Notes: generated by a model not told the origin, from the sequence alone. 64,000 nucleotides of DNA from Saccharopolyspora gregorii (GCF_024734405.1 NZ_CP059556.1:2604001-2668000), one strand, 5' to 3'; positions 18,525-28,044 are shown, counted from the first letter of the stretch. Made by a program: numbers and translations.

Positions 18525-18992
18525 TCACGCGGCGTCGCGGGCGGCGGCCACGTCGATGCTCCAGGTCACCCCGAACCGGTCGGTGAGCATGCCGAAGCCC
18601 GGGCTCCACGCCGAAGCGGCGAGCGGCTCCACGATCGAGGCTCCCTCGGCGAGCTTCTCCCAGCAGGCGCGGACCTCGTCGAGCCCGTTGCCGCGCACGG
18701 AGACGAAGAACGGCTGGTCGGTGATCGTCGCGCCGTTCTCGCGGCGGGTGGAACCGGTGGTGGCCGCGGAACCGTTCCGGACGCCGGGGACGTCGTAGGC
18801 CATCACCCGGAAGCCGTTGTCGGCCTCGACCTGTCCGAAGACGACGTCGTCGGCACCGGGGGCGTCGCCGGGGGCGCCGACGTCGCGGTAGGTCGTGATC
18901 GTGAGCCGGCCGCCGAAGGCGGACCGGTAGAACTCCAGCGCAGCGCGGGCGTTGCCGCGGAAGTTGAGGTGGGTGGTCGTGGTCAGGGTCAT
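18525..18992 (-). CDS. VOC/PhnB-like protein
   Basis: 155 residues from ATG 18990-18992. Typical PhnB/3-dmu-9-type glyoxalase-fold sequence: HLNFRGNARAALEFYRSAFGG at the start, FFVSVRG in the middle and WSPGFGMLTDRFGVTWSI at the end. Members of this family are small dimeric proteins of varied or unknown activity. It diverges from the WYL regulator across a 29-base palindrome, so it is the likely main target of that regulator. Confidence 0.85.
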   Translation of the reverse strand: MTLTTTTHLNFRGNARAALEFYRSAFGGRLTITTYRDVGAPGDAPGADDVVFGQVEADNGFRVMAYDVPGVRNGSAATTGSTRRENGATITDQPFFVSVRGNGLDEVRACWEKLAEGASIVEPLAASAWSPGFGMLTDRFGVTWSIDVAAARDAA

Positions 18993-19050
18993 GTGCGTTC
19001 CCGAGTGTGGATCTCGCCGGGGCTCTCCCGGTCGAGACCCACCCTCGCCG

Positions 19051-19079
19051 CCGTGTAGGTCGGTTCTGGTCCTACACGG
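19051..19079. promoter_or_regulatory. Operator-like palindrome between VOC gene and WYL regulator
   Basis: CCGTGTAGG, 11 bases, CCTACACGG: perfect 9-base arms. It lies 18 bases before the regulator start and 59 bases before the VOC start, well placed for control of both. Confidence 0.7.
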
Positions 19080-19097
19080 AGAACTAGGGTCGATCCC

Positions 19098-20087
19098 ATG
19101 ACCACGACCACCTCGCGCCTGCTGCGCCTGCTGTCGCTGCTGCAGACCAGGCGCGACTGGCCGGGCTCCCTGCTGGCGGACCGGCTCGGCATCAGCCCGC
19201 GCACCGTGCGCCGCGACGTCGACCGGCTGCGGGAGAGGGGCTACCGCATCCGGGCCACGATGGGCCCGGAGGGCGGTTACCGCCTCGACGCCGGGGACGA
19301 GCTGCCGCCGCTGCTGTTCGACGACGAGCAGGTCATCGCGCTCGCCGTCGCCCTGCGGGCCGCCACCGCCACCGGGGCGGGCATCGAGGAGCCCGCCGTC
19401 CGCGCGCTGACCACGGTGCGGCAGGTGATGCCCTCCCGCCTGCGCCACCGCTTCGACGCGCTCACCTTCACCGCCCTCCCCGGCGGCGGGGGAGCGGGGG
19501 ACGCGCCGCCCGAGGTGCTGCTCGCGGTCTCGACCGCGATCCGGGCCCGCGAGGTGCTGCGCTTCGACTACGCGAGCCGCCCGGAAGCCGCCGCGGAACC
19601 GGGCCCGCGGCGGCGGGTGGAACCCCACCACCTCGTGACCTCGCACGGGCGCTGGTACCTGGTCGCCTGGGACCTCGACCACGAGGACTGGCGGCTGTTC
19701 CGGGCCGACCGGGTCACGCCGAGCACCCCCACCGGGCCGCGGTTCACCCCGCGCCCGATCCCGGGCGGGGACGTCGCCGAGTACGTCTCCGCCCGCTTCA
19801 AGGGTTCCGCCGAGCACAACCGCTGGCCCTGCACGGGCAAGGTCGTGCTCCACCGGCCGGCCCGGGAGGTCCTGCCGTTCGCGGGCGACGGGATCGTCGA
19901 AGACCTCGGGCCGGACCGGTGCGGCATCGAGGTCGGTTCCTGGTCCTGGGTAGCGCTGGCGGCCTCGCTGAACCGCTTCGACACCGAGGTCGACGTGCTC
20001 CACCCGCCCGAGCTCACCCGGGCGTTCGCGCTGCTCGCCGCGCGCAACACCGCCACCGCCCGCACCCCCGGGCACCGGCCCGGCTGA
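19098..20087 (+). CDS. YafY-type HTH-WYL transcriptional regulator
   Basis: 329 residues. N-terminal winged helix (LADRLGISPRTVRRDVDRLRERGY), then a WYL domain with HGRWYLVAWD and the arginine-rich segment LFRADRV, and a C-terminal WCX-like part. WYL domains sense small ligands or nucleic acid and control nearby genes. It diverges from the VOC/aldo-keto reductase pair; the 29-base palindrome between them is the likely operator. Confidence 0.9.
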   Translation: MTTTTSRLLRLLSLLQTRRDWPGSLLADRLGISPRTVRRDVDRLRERGYRIRATMGPEGGYRLDAGDELPPLLFDDEQVIALAVALRAATATGAGIEEPAVRALTTVRQVMPSRLRHRFDALTFTALPGGGGAGDAPPEVLLAVSTAIRAREVLRFDYASRPEAAAEPGPRRRVEPHHLVTSHGRWYLVAWDLDHEDWRLFRADRVTPSTPTGPRFTPRPIPGGDVAEYVSARFKGSAEHNRWPCTGKVVLHRPAREVLPFAGDGIVEDLGPDRCGIEVGSWSWVALAASLNRFDTEVDVLHPPELTRAFALLAARNTATARTPGHRPG

Positions 20088-20180
20088 CCCGCACCGCTCG
20101 GTCGCGAGCGCAAGCACCACCTCGCCGGGTGGAGTGCCGCGGGCAGGACGACCGCGGCGAGGGGCCCGCCGCGGTGGTGA

Positions 20181-21032
20181 TCACGGTTTGCGGGCGACCC
20201 CGGCGAGCACGATCTCGTCGACCGGTTCCGCCGGGGCGAGGTTCGGGCCGTCCGGCCACCAGTCCCGCAGCAGGGTCAGGCCGGGCTCGACGAATTCGAG
20301 CCCGTCGAACAGCCGCTCGATCTCGTCGCGGGAGCGGAAGTTGGCCGACCCCATCGAGCTGTTCCGGAACGTCTCGGAGATGTAGCGGGCGATGCCGCTG
20401 CCCGCACCGCCGTCCGCGGGATCGTGCCAGTGGGTCAGCGCGAGGTAGGAGCCCGAGGGCAGGGCGTCGACGTAACGCCGCACGATCTCGTGCGGGCGCT
20501 GCTCGTCGGTGACGTGGTGGATCGTCGAGCACTGGATCAGCGCCACGGGGCGGCTCAGGTCCAGCCGGTCGGTGATCCGCGGGTCGGCCAGCAACCGGTC
20601 CGGTTCGGTCAGGTCGCCGTCGACGAAGTGGGTGCGGGAGTTCTCCTCCAGCAGCGCGCGGCCGTGCGCGGCGACGATCGGGTCGTTGTCGACGTAGACG
20701 ACGGTGGATTCGGGGTTGAACCGCTGCGCGGCCTGGTGCGTGTTCTCCTGCGTCGGCAGGCCCGAACCGCAGTCCAGGAACTGGTCGATCCCCGCCTTCG
20801 CCAGGAAGCGCACCACCCGGATGAGCCACGCCCGGTGCTCCTGGGCGAACGACAGCGTCTGCGGGATCTGGTCGATCACCGCACCGGCGACCTCCCGGTC
20901 CACCGCGTAGTTGTCCTTGCCGCCGAGGAAGACGTCGTAGACCCGGGCGATGCTGGCCCTCGACTGGTCGATGCCCCGCTCCGGTGGCCCGTCTGCTCTC
21001 ACTGTCGCGCTCCACGTCCCGTTCGATGCCAC
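20181..21032 (-). CDS. SAM-dependent methyltransferase of the DUF574 (Methyltransf_19) family
   Basis: 283 residues. The start (SRASIARVYDVFLGGKDNYA) is the hallmark of this actinomycete family, followed by the SAM site (FLDCGSGLPTQENTH, VVYVDNDP). Such genes occur in many copies in actinomycete genomes; substrates are mostly unknown. It stands alone on its strand, upstream region 21033-21306. Confidence 0.9.
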   Translation of the reverse strand: MASNGTWSATVRADGPPERGIDQSRASIARVYDVFLGGKDNYAVDREVAGAVIDQIPQTLSFAQEHRAWLIRVVRFLAKAGIDQFLDCGSGLPTQENTHQAAQRFNPESTVVYVDNDPIVAAHGRALLEENSRTHFVDGDLTEPDRLLADPRITDRLDLSRPVALIQCSTIHHVTDEQRPHEIVRRYVDALPSGSYLALTHWHDPADGGAGSGIARYISETFRNSSMGSANFRSRDEIERLFDGLEFVEPGLTLLRDWWPDGPNLAPAEPVDEIVLAGVARKP

Positions 21033-21203
21033 GGGTGAAGATACCGGTTCCGGTACCTCGTGGCGATCATCCGGTCCCCGCCCGGGCGCGAGGTGAGCCA
21101 GGTCTCAGCCCGGTCCGCCGCGGCCCGGATCCGGCCGGGGAGCCGGTGCCCGAGCGCCGGGCGGTGGTCGCCGATGCCGAGGCACGCGCGCGGGCGCCGT
21201 GCC

Positions 21204-21262
21204 CGGCTCGCCGACGTCGGGCTTGGCTCGCGGACTCCGGGCCCGGCTCGCGGACTCCGGTG
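21204..21262. repeat. Short tandem repeat, about 20-base unit, three copies
   Basis: GGCTCGCGGACTCCGG occurs at 21226-21241 and 21246-21261, preceded by a degenerate copy at 21204-21221. It fills part of the 274-base gap upstream of the methyltransferase, where no gene is seen. Confidence 0.6.
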
Positions 21263-21306
21263 CCGCGTTCGGTGCTGCGCAGGCGATCAGGGCATCGACC
21301 TGGTCG

Positions 21307-22536
21307 CTAGCGTGCAGCGGGATGTGCGACCGGCAGCTCGTCGGGCAGGAAGTCGCTGCTCGTGGCACGCGGGTCGGCGGAGGCGCGGAGGACGGGGAAG
21401 ACCTCGGCGCGCAGGTTCGCCTCGTACTCGGCGATCGCCGCCGGCAGCGCGGATTCGCCCTCGGCGGCCCGCTGCAGCGCGTTCGCCAGCGCCGCGGCGT
21501 CGCGCAGGGCGCTGTTGGCGCCGGCGCCGAAGGTCGGCGGCATGGCGTGGATGGCGTCGCCGAGCAGCGTCACCCTGCTGGTCTCCCACGGTTCGGCCGG
21601 TTCCAGGTGGCGGATGGACTGCCGGAACAGCGTGTCCGGGTCGACGTGCTCGACGAGCTCGACGAGCGCCGGGTGCCAGCCGGTGACCGCGGCGCGCATC
21701 GCGGCGTGGAGCTGGTCCGGGGTCGCGCTCCACAGCTCCGGGATCCGCGCCGCCGAGGGGCCGCCGCGGGGCAGGCCGAAGTTGACCATCATGTACGGCT
21801 CGACCGGATCGATGTCGGCGCCGGGGGCGAGCTCGGCCACCGCTTCGGCGACCGGTCGGCGCGGCTGGTAGGCGCCGTAGGCGAACACCACCCCGTCCGG
21901 CCCGCTCGCGGTGACGAAGCCGTCGAACAGCTCCGCGGGCAGGGCGGCGGCCAGTTCGTCCGTGAGCGGGGCCCGCGACGCCACCCCGCGCAGGCCGGTG
22001 TCGACGGTCGCCACGTGCGGCAGCAGCTGCCCGCGGACCGCCGAGCGGATGCCGTCCGCGGCGACGAGGACGTCACCGGACGCGGCGGAGCCGTCGGTGA
22101 ACAGCAGCCGCACGCGCTGCCCGTCGTCCTCGAAACCGCAGGCGGTGCGTCCGAAGTGGAGGACGTCTTCCAGCCCGACGCTCATGATCTGGCGCAAGGT
22201 GCGCCGGTTGACCGCCGTGTGCGGACGCTCCGGGTCGTTGGCCGGGCCGATGTGCGGGCGGGTCCCCAGCTCGCGCGCCCGGTGGTCCAGCAGGACCAGG
22301 CACTCCCGGCGGGGCTTCTCGCGGGAGGTCTGCACGTAGAGCTCGTACAGGTCGTCCGGCAGGCACTGCCGCAGCGCGCCGCCACCCGCGGCGTTCATGT
22401 GCAGCCGGTACCCGGCCTGCACGATGCCCGGAGCGCTCTCGTACACCGCGCAGCTGATCCCGCGCCGACGCAGCCCCTGTGCCAGGCAGAGACCTCCTAT
22501 TCCGCCTCCGGCGATCAGGACGTGGAACGACGACAC
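21307..22536 (-). CDS. FAD-dependent monooxygenase (aromatic-hydroxylase-like)
   Basis: 409 residues from GTG 22534-22536, chosen because GGAGGAAG lies just upstream (22540-22547) and the FAD motif HVLIAGGGIGGLCLAQGL follows at once; the open frame upstream has no domain. DGIRS (ADGIRSAVRG) and the GDAIHAMPPTFGAGAN motif complete the p-hydroxybenzoate-hydroxylase type FAD fold. It probably hydroxylates or inactivates an aromatic compound. It diverges from a LysR regulator, its likely controller. Confidence 0.88.
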   Translation of the reverse strand: MSSFHVLIAGGGIGGLCLAQGLRRRGISCAVYESAPGIVQAGYRLHMNAAGGGALRQCLPDDLYELYVQTSREKPRRECLVLLDHRARELGTRPHIGPANDPERPHTAVNRRTLRQIMSVGLEDVLHFGRTACGFEDDGQRVRLLFTDGSAASGDVLVAADGIRSAVRGQLLPHVATVDTGLRGVASRAPLTDELAAALPAELFDGFVTASGPDGVVFAYGAYQPRRPVAEAVAELAPGADIDPVEPYMMVNFGLPRGGPSAARIPELWSATPDQLHAAMRAAVTGWHPALVELVEHVDPDTLFRQSIRHLEPAEPWETSRVTLLGDAIHAMPPTFGAGANSALRDAAALANALQRAAEGESALPAAIAEYEANLRAEVFPVLRASADPRATSSDFLPDELPVAHPAAR

Positions 22537-22677
22537 CGACTTCCTCCCCGAGGTTGGGCGCGATCCGGCCGCGGGCCGGTTCTGCCCGCCGGACGACGAC
22601 ATCCGCAGCCGATCCGGTCTGCTGCCCTCCACCCTGCGACCGCCGGACCCATCGGGGAAGCCGTGATCGCCTATGTT

Positions 22678-22700
22678 GGTCATCGGGAATGCCGATGACC
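22678..22700. promoter_or_regulatory. Palindrome in the monooxygenase/LysR divergent region
   Basis: GGTCATCGG, five bases, CCGATGACC: perfect 9-base arms, ending 12 bases before ATG 22713 of the LysR gene. It covers ATG 22695, which argues for 22713 as the real start. Confidence 0.6.
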
Positions 22701-22712
22701 GGGCGAGGTGCG

Positions 22713-23603
22713 ATGGGGCTGGATCTGAACCTGCTCGTGTCGCTGGACGCGCTGCTGCACGAGCGCAGCGTCACCAGAGCGGCGCAACGGCTCGGGCTGA
22801 GCCAGCCGACGTTGAGCACCGCGCTGGCCCGGTTGCGCAGGCACTTCGACGACGAACTGCTGGCCAGGACGGGCAACGCCTACGAGTTGACCGCGTTGGG
22901 AGAACGGCTCGCCGAGAACACGACGCAGGCGCTGATGTGGACCGACCGGGTCTTCCAGACCCGGTCGGAGTTCGACCCGGAGCGCTCCGACCACGAGTTC
23001 ACCCTGGTAGTCGCGGACTGCCACCTGCCGACGTTCGGCCGCGCCCTGACCGACCTCGTCCGCGGGCACGCGCCGCACGTGCGGCTGAAGTTCCAGCACA
23101 GCACCGCCCACGTCGTCGCGCGGGCGTCCGAGCACCTGCGCACGGTCGACGGCATCGTCCTGCCGCAGGGCGTGCTGGTGGACTTCCCGTCCCTGCACCT
23201 CTACCGGGACCGCTGGGTGTGCGTGGCATCGGCGGGCACCACCGCGGAAGCCGTCGAAGCCGATTTCGCCGAGCGGGCCTGGGTGGTGGCCTACCAGCCG
23301 CCGTTCTCCGCGCTCTCGCCGATGCCCAGCCCGCTCGCCGGTGGTGCGCGGCTCGACGTCGCGGTCATCACCGAGAACTTCCTGTCGGTCCCGCACCTGG
23401 TCGCGGGCACCGACCGCCTCGGCCTGATGCCGGAGCGCATCGCCCGCACGCACTCGGGCGCGGGCATCAGCATCGTCGAGCTGCCCGTCGAGCTCGGGTA
23501 CCTGGTCGAGTCCTTGTGGTGGCATCCGATGCACGAACGCGACCCCGCCCACGCCTGGTTGCGGCGCCTGGCGGCCGAGGCGGGACGGGCCGTCGACCGG
23601 TGA
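22713..23603 (+). CDS. LysR-family transcriptional regulator
   Basis: 296 residues from ATG 22713. N-terminal winged helix (LLHERSVTRAAQRLGLSQPTLSTALARLRRHF) and a NodD-like substrate domain. An in-frame ATG at 22695 exists but lies in the palindrome at 22678-22700, and GCGAGG stands close before ATG 22713. It faces the FAD monooxygenase and is probably its ligand-responsive activator (inference). Confidence 0.88.
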   Translation: MGLDLNLLVSLDALLHERSVTRAAQRLGLSQPTLSTALARLRRHFDDELLARTGNAYELTALGERLAENTTQALMWTDRVFQTRSEFDPERSDHEFTLVVADCHLPTFGRALTDLVRGHAPHVRLKFQHSTAHVVARASEHLRTVDGIVLPQGVLVDFPSLHLYRDRWVCVASAGTTAEAVEADFAERAWVVAYQPPFSALSPMPSPLAGGARLDVAVITENFLSVPHLVAGTDRLGLMPERIARTHSGAGISIVELPVELGYLVESLWWHPMHERDPAHAWLRRLAAEAGRAVDR

Positions 23604-23844
23604 GCCCGCAGCGGCGGGCCGCGCCGCGGTGACGACCGGCGAGGCTCCTCGCCAGGAAGCCGCAGACCGGTGCCGCTGCCGCGAATCACCGCACCGCGCG
23701 GCAGCGGCGTCCGGCCACGGTGGACACCGTGCGCACCACGTCGAGCGTCCGGAGCGACGGCTCGGGGCCGGTCCCGTCGTCACGTTCGACCGATCGCGAC
23801 CGTCCGGTCGGTCGTCACGGGGAACGCTCGTCGGGTCGGCGGAT

Positions 23845-24408
23845 TCAGGGCTGGGCACGGGTGATGACCAGCAGTCCGCGCACCGGTTGGTCCCCGACGC
23901 GTTGGTAGAGGTGCTCCCGGCCGGCGTCGAAGGTCGCGAAGTCGCCGGCACCGATCTCGACGGTGGCGCCGACGGGGCCGATGCGGATGCGGCCGGAGTG
24001 CAGGTGCAGGTGTTCGTGCGTCCCGCGCGGGTGCCCGGGGGAGTGCTGCGCTGCCGCGCCGTGCAGGCGGAAGTCGTAGATCTCCGTCGAAGCCGCCCGG
24101 TGGGCGGTGGTGTGCAGCAGCCAGGCTTCGACCGCCTCGCCGACCACGCGCGTCCCTTCGCCGCGGGGGACGACGCGTGGTGGCGCGACCGCGTCCGGCT
24201 CGGTGATCAGCTCGGCGAGACCTGCGTCGAGGGCCGTGGCCAACGCGTAGAGCGTGTCCAGAGTGGGGTTGCCGCCACCGGCCTCGATCTGGGTCAGCGT
24301 TGCCCTCGACGTCCCCGCGCGGCGCGCCAGCTCCACGACGGACAGGCCGTTCTGGCGGCGCAACCTGCGCAGGTTCCCCGCCAGCGGCACCTTCTGCACC
24401 TCGCTCAT
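23845..24408 (-). CDS. XRE-type regulator with C-terminal cupin domain
   Basis: 187 residues from ATG 24406-24408. HTH_3 domain at residues 10-65 (LSVVELARRAGTSRATLTQIEAG), then a cupin domain near 110-185 with metal-type residues in THEHLHLHSG. Such two-domain regulators often control transport or catabolism in response to small ligands. It diverges from the YbaK-type gene; a small palindrome (GTCAC G GTGAC, 24427-24437) lies in the 245-base gap between them. Confidence 0.85.
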   Translation of the reverse strand: MSEVQKVPLAGNLRRLRRQNGLSVVELARRAGTSRATLTQIEAGGGNPTLDTLYALATALDAGLAELITEPDAVAPPRVVPRGEGTRVVGEAVEAWLLHTTAHRAASTEIYDFRLHGAAAQHSPGHPRGTHEHLHLHSGRIRIGPVGATVEIGAGDFATFDAGREHLYQRVGDQPVRGLLVITRAQP

Positions 24409-24653
24409 GCTGGCCAGTATGGCAGTCACGGTGACCACTGTGATAGACACCTGGTGGCAGCGGGAGGACGGTGTCAGCAGGGTTCGGCACGTCCCCGGAT
24501 CGATCGTGCGGGCACGGCGGCGGATCCGTCGGGGCCGTGCGGCCACCCGAGGCGCGTTCATCCGCACCCGCGACGCGATCGGACGACGGTGGCCTGCGGG
24601 CACCACGGACCGCTGGGCACACCACCGCACCTGCGAACGAGGGAAGGCCCACC

Positions 24654-25142
24654 ATGACCGATGTCGAGCAACTGCCGGAGCGCAGCCGGATCGTGCAGCA
24701 GCACCTGGCCGACGCGGGCCTGACCGCTCGCGTGCGGGAGCTGCCCGATTCGACCCGCACCGCCGCCGAGGCCGCCGCGGCGCTCGGCTGCGAGGTCGGC
24801 GCGATCGCCGGCAGCCTGCTGTTCCTGGCCGACGAGGAGCCGTTGCTGGTGATGACCAGCGGACGTCACCGCGTGGACACCGGCGTCCTCGCCGAGCAGC
24901 TCGGCGCGACGACCATCGAGATGGCCACCGCGAAGCAGGTCCGAGCCGTCACCGGCCAGGCCATCGGCGGAGTGGCGCCGGTAGGACATCCGGCACCGGT
25001 GCGCACGGTGATCGACGAGGCCCTGGCCGACCACGACACCATCTGGGCCGCCGCGGGAACCCCGCACGCGGTCGTGCCGCTGACCGTCGACCAGCTCACC
25101 GCGCTCACCGGCGGCCGGACCGTGCGGGTCGCGACGAACTGA
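24654..25142 (+). CDS. YbaK/EbsC-type aminoacyl-tRNA deacylase
   Basis: 162 residues with the YbaK/ProX fold: TRTAAEAAAALGCEVGAIAGSLLF near the start, GQAIGGVAPVGH in the middle and WAAAGTPHAVVPLT at the end. Family members clear mischarged tRNA in trans, for example Cys-tRNA-Pro. Preceded by the ribosome site GAGGGAAGG. Confidence 0.88.
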   Translation: MTDVEQLPERSRIVQQHLADAGLTARVRELPDSTRTAAEAAAALGCEVGAIAGSLLFLADEEPLLVMTSGRHRVDTGVLAEQLGATTIEMATAKQVRAVTGQAIGGVAPVGHPAPVRTVIDEALADHDTIWAAAGTPHAVVPLTVDQLTALTGGRTVRVATN

Positions 25143-25202
25143 CCCTGCCGTCGGGGCGGCAGGCCACCGACCGCACCGCACCGGGTCGTGCGCGGGCGAC
25201 GT

Positions 25203-25298
25203 TCGGGCCCGCTCCTCGGCCGTCCGCTGCGGCAGCACCTCGTCCGGCTTGCCGACGTCGGCGAGCGGCAGGGCGTCGACGAAGTCGATGCGGGCGGC
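25203..25298 (-). pseudogene. Possible C-terminal relic of an AMP-binding ligase
   Basis: Read on the minus strand, one frame holds RIDFVDALPLADVGKPDE, close to the end of acyl-CoA ligases (family pattern VDALPLTxVGKPDKK), but the catalytic Lys region is altered and nothing else of the enzyme is present. The 422-base gap 25143-25564 holds nothing else I can support. Confidence 0.4.
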
Positions 25299-25564
25299 GG
25301 CACCGGAGCGCTCGTCCGTCGCCTCCGGACTCCCGCGGCCGCCGTCCTGGGCGCACGGACAGCACCGACCCGAGGACCGAGCGTTGGCGGACCGGCCCGC
25401 TCGTGGGCGAGATCCGTCCCGGGCGGAAGGGGGAGTGCGAGATGGTCCGCTATCGCGCTCCGCGGCCTGGAGGCCGTCGGCCCGCGTGAGGTAGCTTCGC
25501 CTCGCCACGCGGTATCGACCGTGGTATCGGCAGCGTGACCGGGGCTGCCCGGTGTGGAGGAACG

Positions 25565-26539
25565 ATGATCTCGCGCATAGGCGCATTCAGCCAGCTGGTC
25601 GGCCGCTGGTTCCCGCTGATCGTGTTGATCGCCGGGGCGATCGCGCTGTCCTTCCCGAGCACGTTCGCCGGGTTGACCTCGGTGGTTCCCTGGCTCCTCG
25701 CGGTGATCATGCTCGGGATGGGCATGACTCTCGAACCGCGGGATTTCGCCTACGTGGCGCGCCGTCCGGTGGCGTTCGCGATCGGGGTCGTCGCGCACTT
25801 CGTGATCATGCCGCTGCTCGCCTGGCTGCTGACCCTGGTCCTCCCGCTGAGCCCCGAGCTGGCCGTCGGCGTGATCCTGGTCGGCTGCGCACCCAGCGGC
25901 ACCTCGTCGAACGTGATGGTGTTCCTGGCCAAGGGGGACACCGCGCTGTCGGTGGCGATGAGCAGCGTGTCCACCCTCGTCGCCCCGGTCGTGACGCCGT
26001 TCCTGGTGCTCTGGCTGGCCGGGAGCTACCTGCCGGTGAACCCGGCCGACCTGATCGTCGAAATCCTGCAGATCGTGCTGGTCCCGGTGATCCTCGGCTT
26101 CACCTTGCGGCGGATCGCCGGAACCGTGGTGGCGAAGGCGCTGCCGGTGCTGCCGCTGATCTCGGTGATCGGGATCACCGGCGTCGTGGTCGCCGTGGTG
26201 TCGGGCAGCGCGGACAAGCTGCTCAGCGTGGGGCCGATCGTGGTGCTCGCGGTCGTGCTGCACAACCTGCTCGGCGTCGTGCTGGGCTACGTGGCCGCCC
26301 GGGTGGTCGGCATCGACGAGGCGGCCCGGCGCGCGATCGCGCTGGAGGTCGGCATGCAGAACTCCGGCCTCGCGGCCAGCCTGGCCTCGACCTACTTCTC
26401 CCCGGTCGCGGCGCTGCCCGGCGCGATCTTCTCGGTGTGGCACAACATCTCCGGCTCGCTGGTCGCCACCTTCTGGGCCCGGCGCCCCGCCGCGGTCACC
26501 GGGACCGAACCGAGCCGGCAGGCGAGCAACGAGATATGA
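25565..26539 (+). CDS. Bile acid:sodium symporter family carrier
   Basis: 324 residues from ATG 25565 with GGAGG four bases upstream. About nine to ten hydrophobic segments in an inner-membrane SBF fold, with the conserved GCAPSGTSSNVMVFLAKGD stretch that forms the broken helix of the transport site and LEVGMQNSGLA near the end. Family members move organic anions such as pantoate or keto acids with sodium; the substrate here is not known. It stands alone, followed by 275 bases (26540-26814) in which I see nothing. Confidence 0.88.
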   Translation: MISRIGAFSQLVGRWFPLIVLIAGAIALSFPSTFAGLTSVVPWLLAVIMLGMGMTLEPRDFAYVARRPVAFAIGVVAHFVIMPLLAWLLTLVLPLSPELAVGVILVGCAPSGTSSNVMVFLAKGDTALSVAMSSVSTLVAPVVTPFLVLWLAGSYLPVNPADLIVEILQIVLVPVILGFTLRRIAGTVVAKALPVLPLISVIGITGVVVAVVSGSADKLLSVGPIVVLAVVLHNLLGVVLGYVAARVVGIDEAARRAIALEVGMQNSGLAASLASTYFSPVAALPGAIFSVWHNISGSLVATFWARRPAAVTGTEPSRQASNEI

Positions 26540-26814
26540 CCTCGGCGGCTCAGCGCACCGGCCGGGCACCGCACCGCAGACCCTGAGCCGCGGGCCAGCA
26601 CCTCGGGACGCTCCCCGGCGTCATCCGGTCCGCCACCGCCCGTTCCCTCGGGCTCGGTGAACGTCGATCCGGATTCGACGCAGCCGGGTCGTGGATGGTG
26701 CGGCGCCGGGACATGCAGTCGTTGCGCCCGCGGCGTGTCCTCCGAGCAGGGCCGGAGCCGGAGGGGAACGGCGGAGGGACAGTCGCGCATCCAGGTGCAG
26801 CGTTCGAGCACCCG

Positions 26815-27762
26815 TCAGGCCTCGTGGCCGAAGCGCATCAGGATGTGCGGGAATCCGTCGAGCTCCAGTTCTTCGGCGAGCGCCGTGCGCACTTCGCGCA
26901 ACCGGAGCGGTTGGGTCATCACCGACGCGGCGATCCCGCGCGAGGTCGCCTCCAGCCACACGAGCTCCAGCGCTCGACCGATCCGCTCGTGATCGTCCGC
27001 GGTGTCACCGGTGCTGCAGAGGACGAGTACGGAGTCGTGCTCGAAGCGTGCCGCCAGCAGCGTCTCGTCGGGAAGTCTGGTGCGGTCGGTCACCAGGCCG
27101 ACGGCGGGAAGACCGCGCCGGCCCAAGGAGCTCTCCGCGATGCCGGATTCCGGCTCCTGGCCGCCGGGTTCGTCCTCGTGCACGATCCAGTGGGCGAGTT
27201 CGCGCTGGTACGCGTCGTCGTCCTGCATCACGCGCGCCGCGTAGCCGAGCGAGCGCGCCACCGCGTGCGCCTCGGCCGTGTCCGTGATCCAGTGCGTCTC
27301 GCCGCGAGCGAGCCCGGCGGCGGCCCCCAGCGAGGTGCGTTCGGCCGGAGACAGCTGCCGTCCCGGGAAGGTGCCCCGGTAGCTGCGCCGGTGCTCGATG
27401 GCGGCGAAGCGACGTTCGGTCTCCTGCCCCGGGTGCGTCCGGTGGACCGCGGTGACCGTCCTGATGGTTCGGTCGCACCCGGGTTCCGCCACCTCGTGCA
27501 CGTCCGGGACCAGGCCGAGGTGTTCCACCGCCAGCAGGAGGTTGGTCAGTGCGGTGCCCATCGAGAGCTCGCGGTCGCGTCCCAGCGGATCGTGCTCGTC
27601 GAGCAGGTCGACCGGGTGCCTGCGCAGTTCGGCCACGTCCTCGCGGACCGCGAACGTCCAAGGCCGTGCGTTGTGCACGGACGGGGCCGCCTCGACCGCG
27701 GCGTTCAGCACCGCGCGCTCCGCGGCGCTCCACACGTGCGCGCGGGGATTCCGCTCCGCCAT
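26815..27762 (-). CDS. Acg-like nitroreductase-family protein
   Basis: 315 residues from ATG 27760-27762. SVHNARPWTFAV at the start and the two-domain nitroreductase pattern match the mycobacterial Acg/Rv3131/Rv3127 group, members of the DosR dormancy regulon with an altered flavin site. It diverges from a universal stress protein over a 282-base promoter region that holds a DosR-like box. Likely an FMN-binding protein made in hypoxia or stationary phase (inference). Confidence 0.85.
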   Translation of the reverse strand: MAERNPRAHVWSAAERAVLNAAVEAAPSVHNARPWTFAVREDVAELRRHPVDLLDEHDPLGRDRELSMGTALTNLLLAVEHLGLVPDVHEVAEPGCDRTIRTVTAVHRTHPGQETERRFAAIEHRRSYRGTFPGRQLSPAERTSLGAAAGLARGETHWITDTAEAHAVARSLGYAARVMQDDDAYQRELAHWIVHEDEPGGQEPESGIAESSLGRRGLPAVGLVTDRTRLPDETLLAARFEHDSVLVLCSTGDTADDHERIGRALELVWLEATSRGIAASVMTQPLRLREVRTALAEELELDGFPHILMRFGHEA

Positions 27763-27943
27763 CACCTGGACCGTTCCTCGTTCCGGGCGCTGGGGCTCGC
27801 CATCGCCCACCGCTGCTGGCCGACCTCGGGCTCGTGTTCTCGCATACCGCACCACCTGCGTTCCGTCCTTCCGGGCGCAGCGACCAGGATGTGCCAGGTC
27901 CCGGGGGCACGGCAGGGTCGTTGGGCCCCGGACCGACCTCTCC

Positions 27944-27958
27944 GGGACTCTCGACCCT
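27944..27958. promoter_or_regulatory. DosR/DevR-like box between nitroreductase and USP
   Basis: GGGACTCTCGACCCT, close to the DevR-type pattern GGGACTTTCGGCCC known from actinomycetes. It lies 86 bases before the USP start and 182 before the nitroreductase start. Confidence 0.5.
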
Positions 27959-28044
27959 GTCCCCCCGGGCATGCGGTGGGTGCACTCTGATGCCGTGCCG
28001 GAGGGTGTTCGCCGGGGCCGGCGATCGACGCGGGGGAGTGCACC

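Noticed and set aside
23604-23844. A gene or RNA in the convergent gap between LysR and XRE genes
   Set aside because: Only weak inverted repeats (CGACCGA/TCGGTCG) are seen; no frame with family features.
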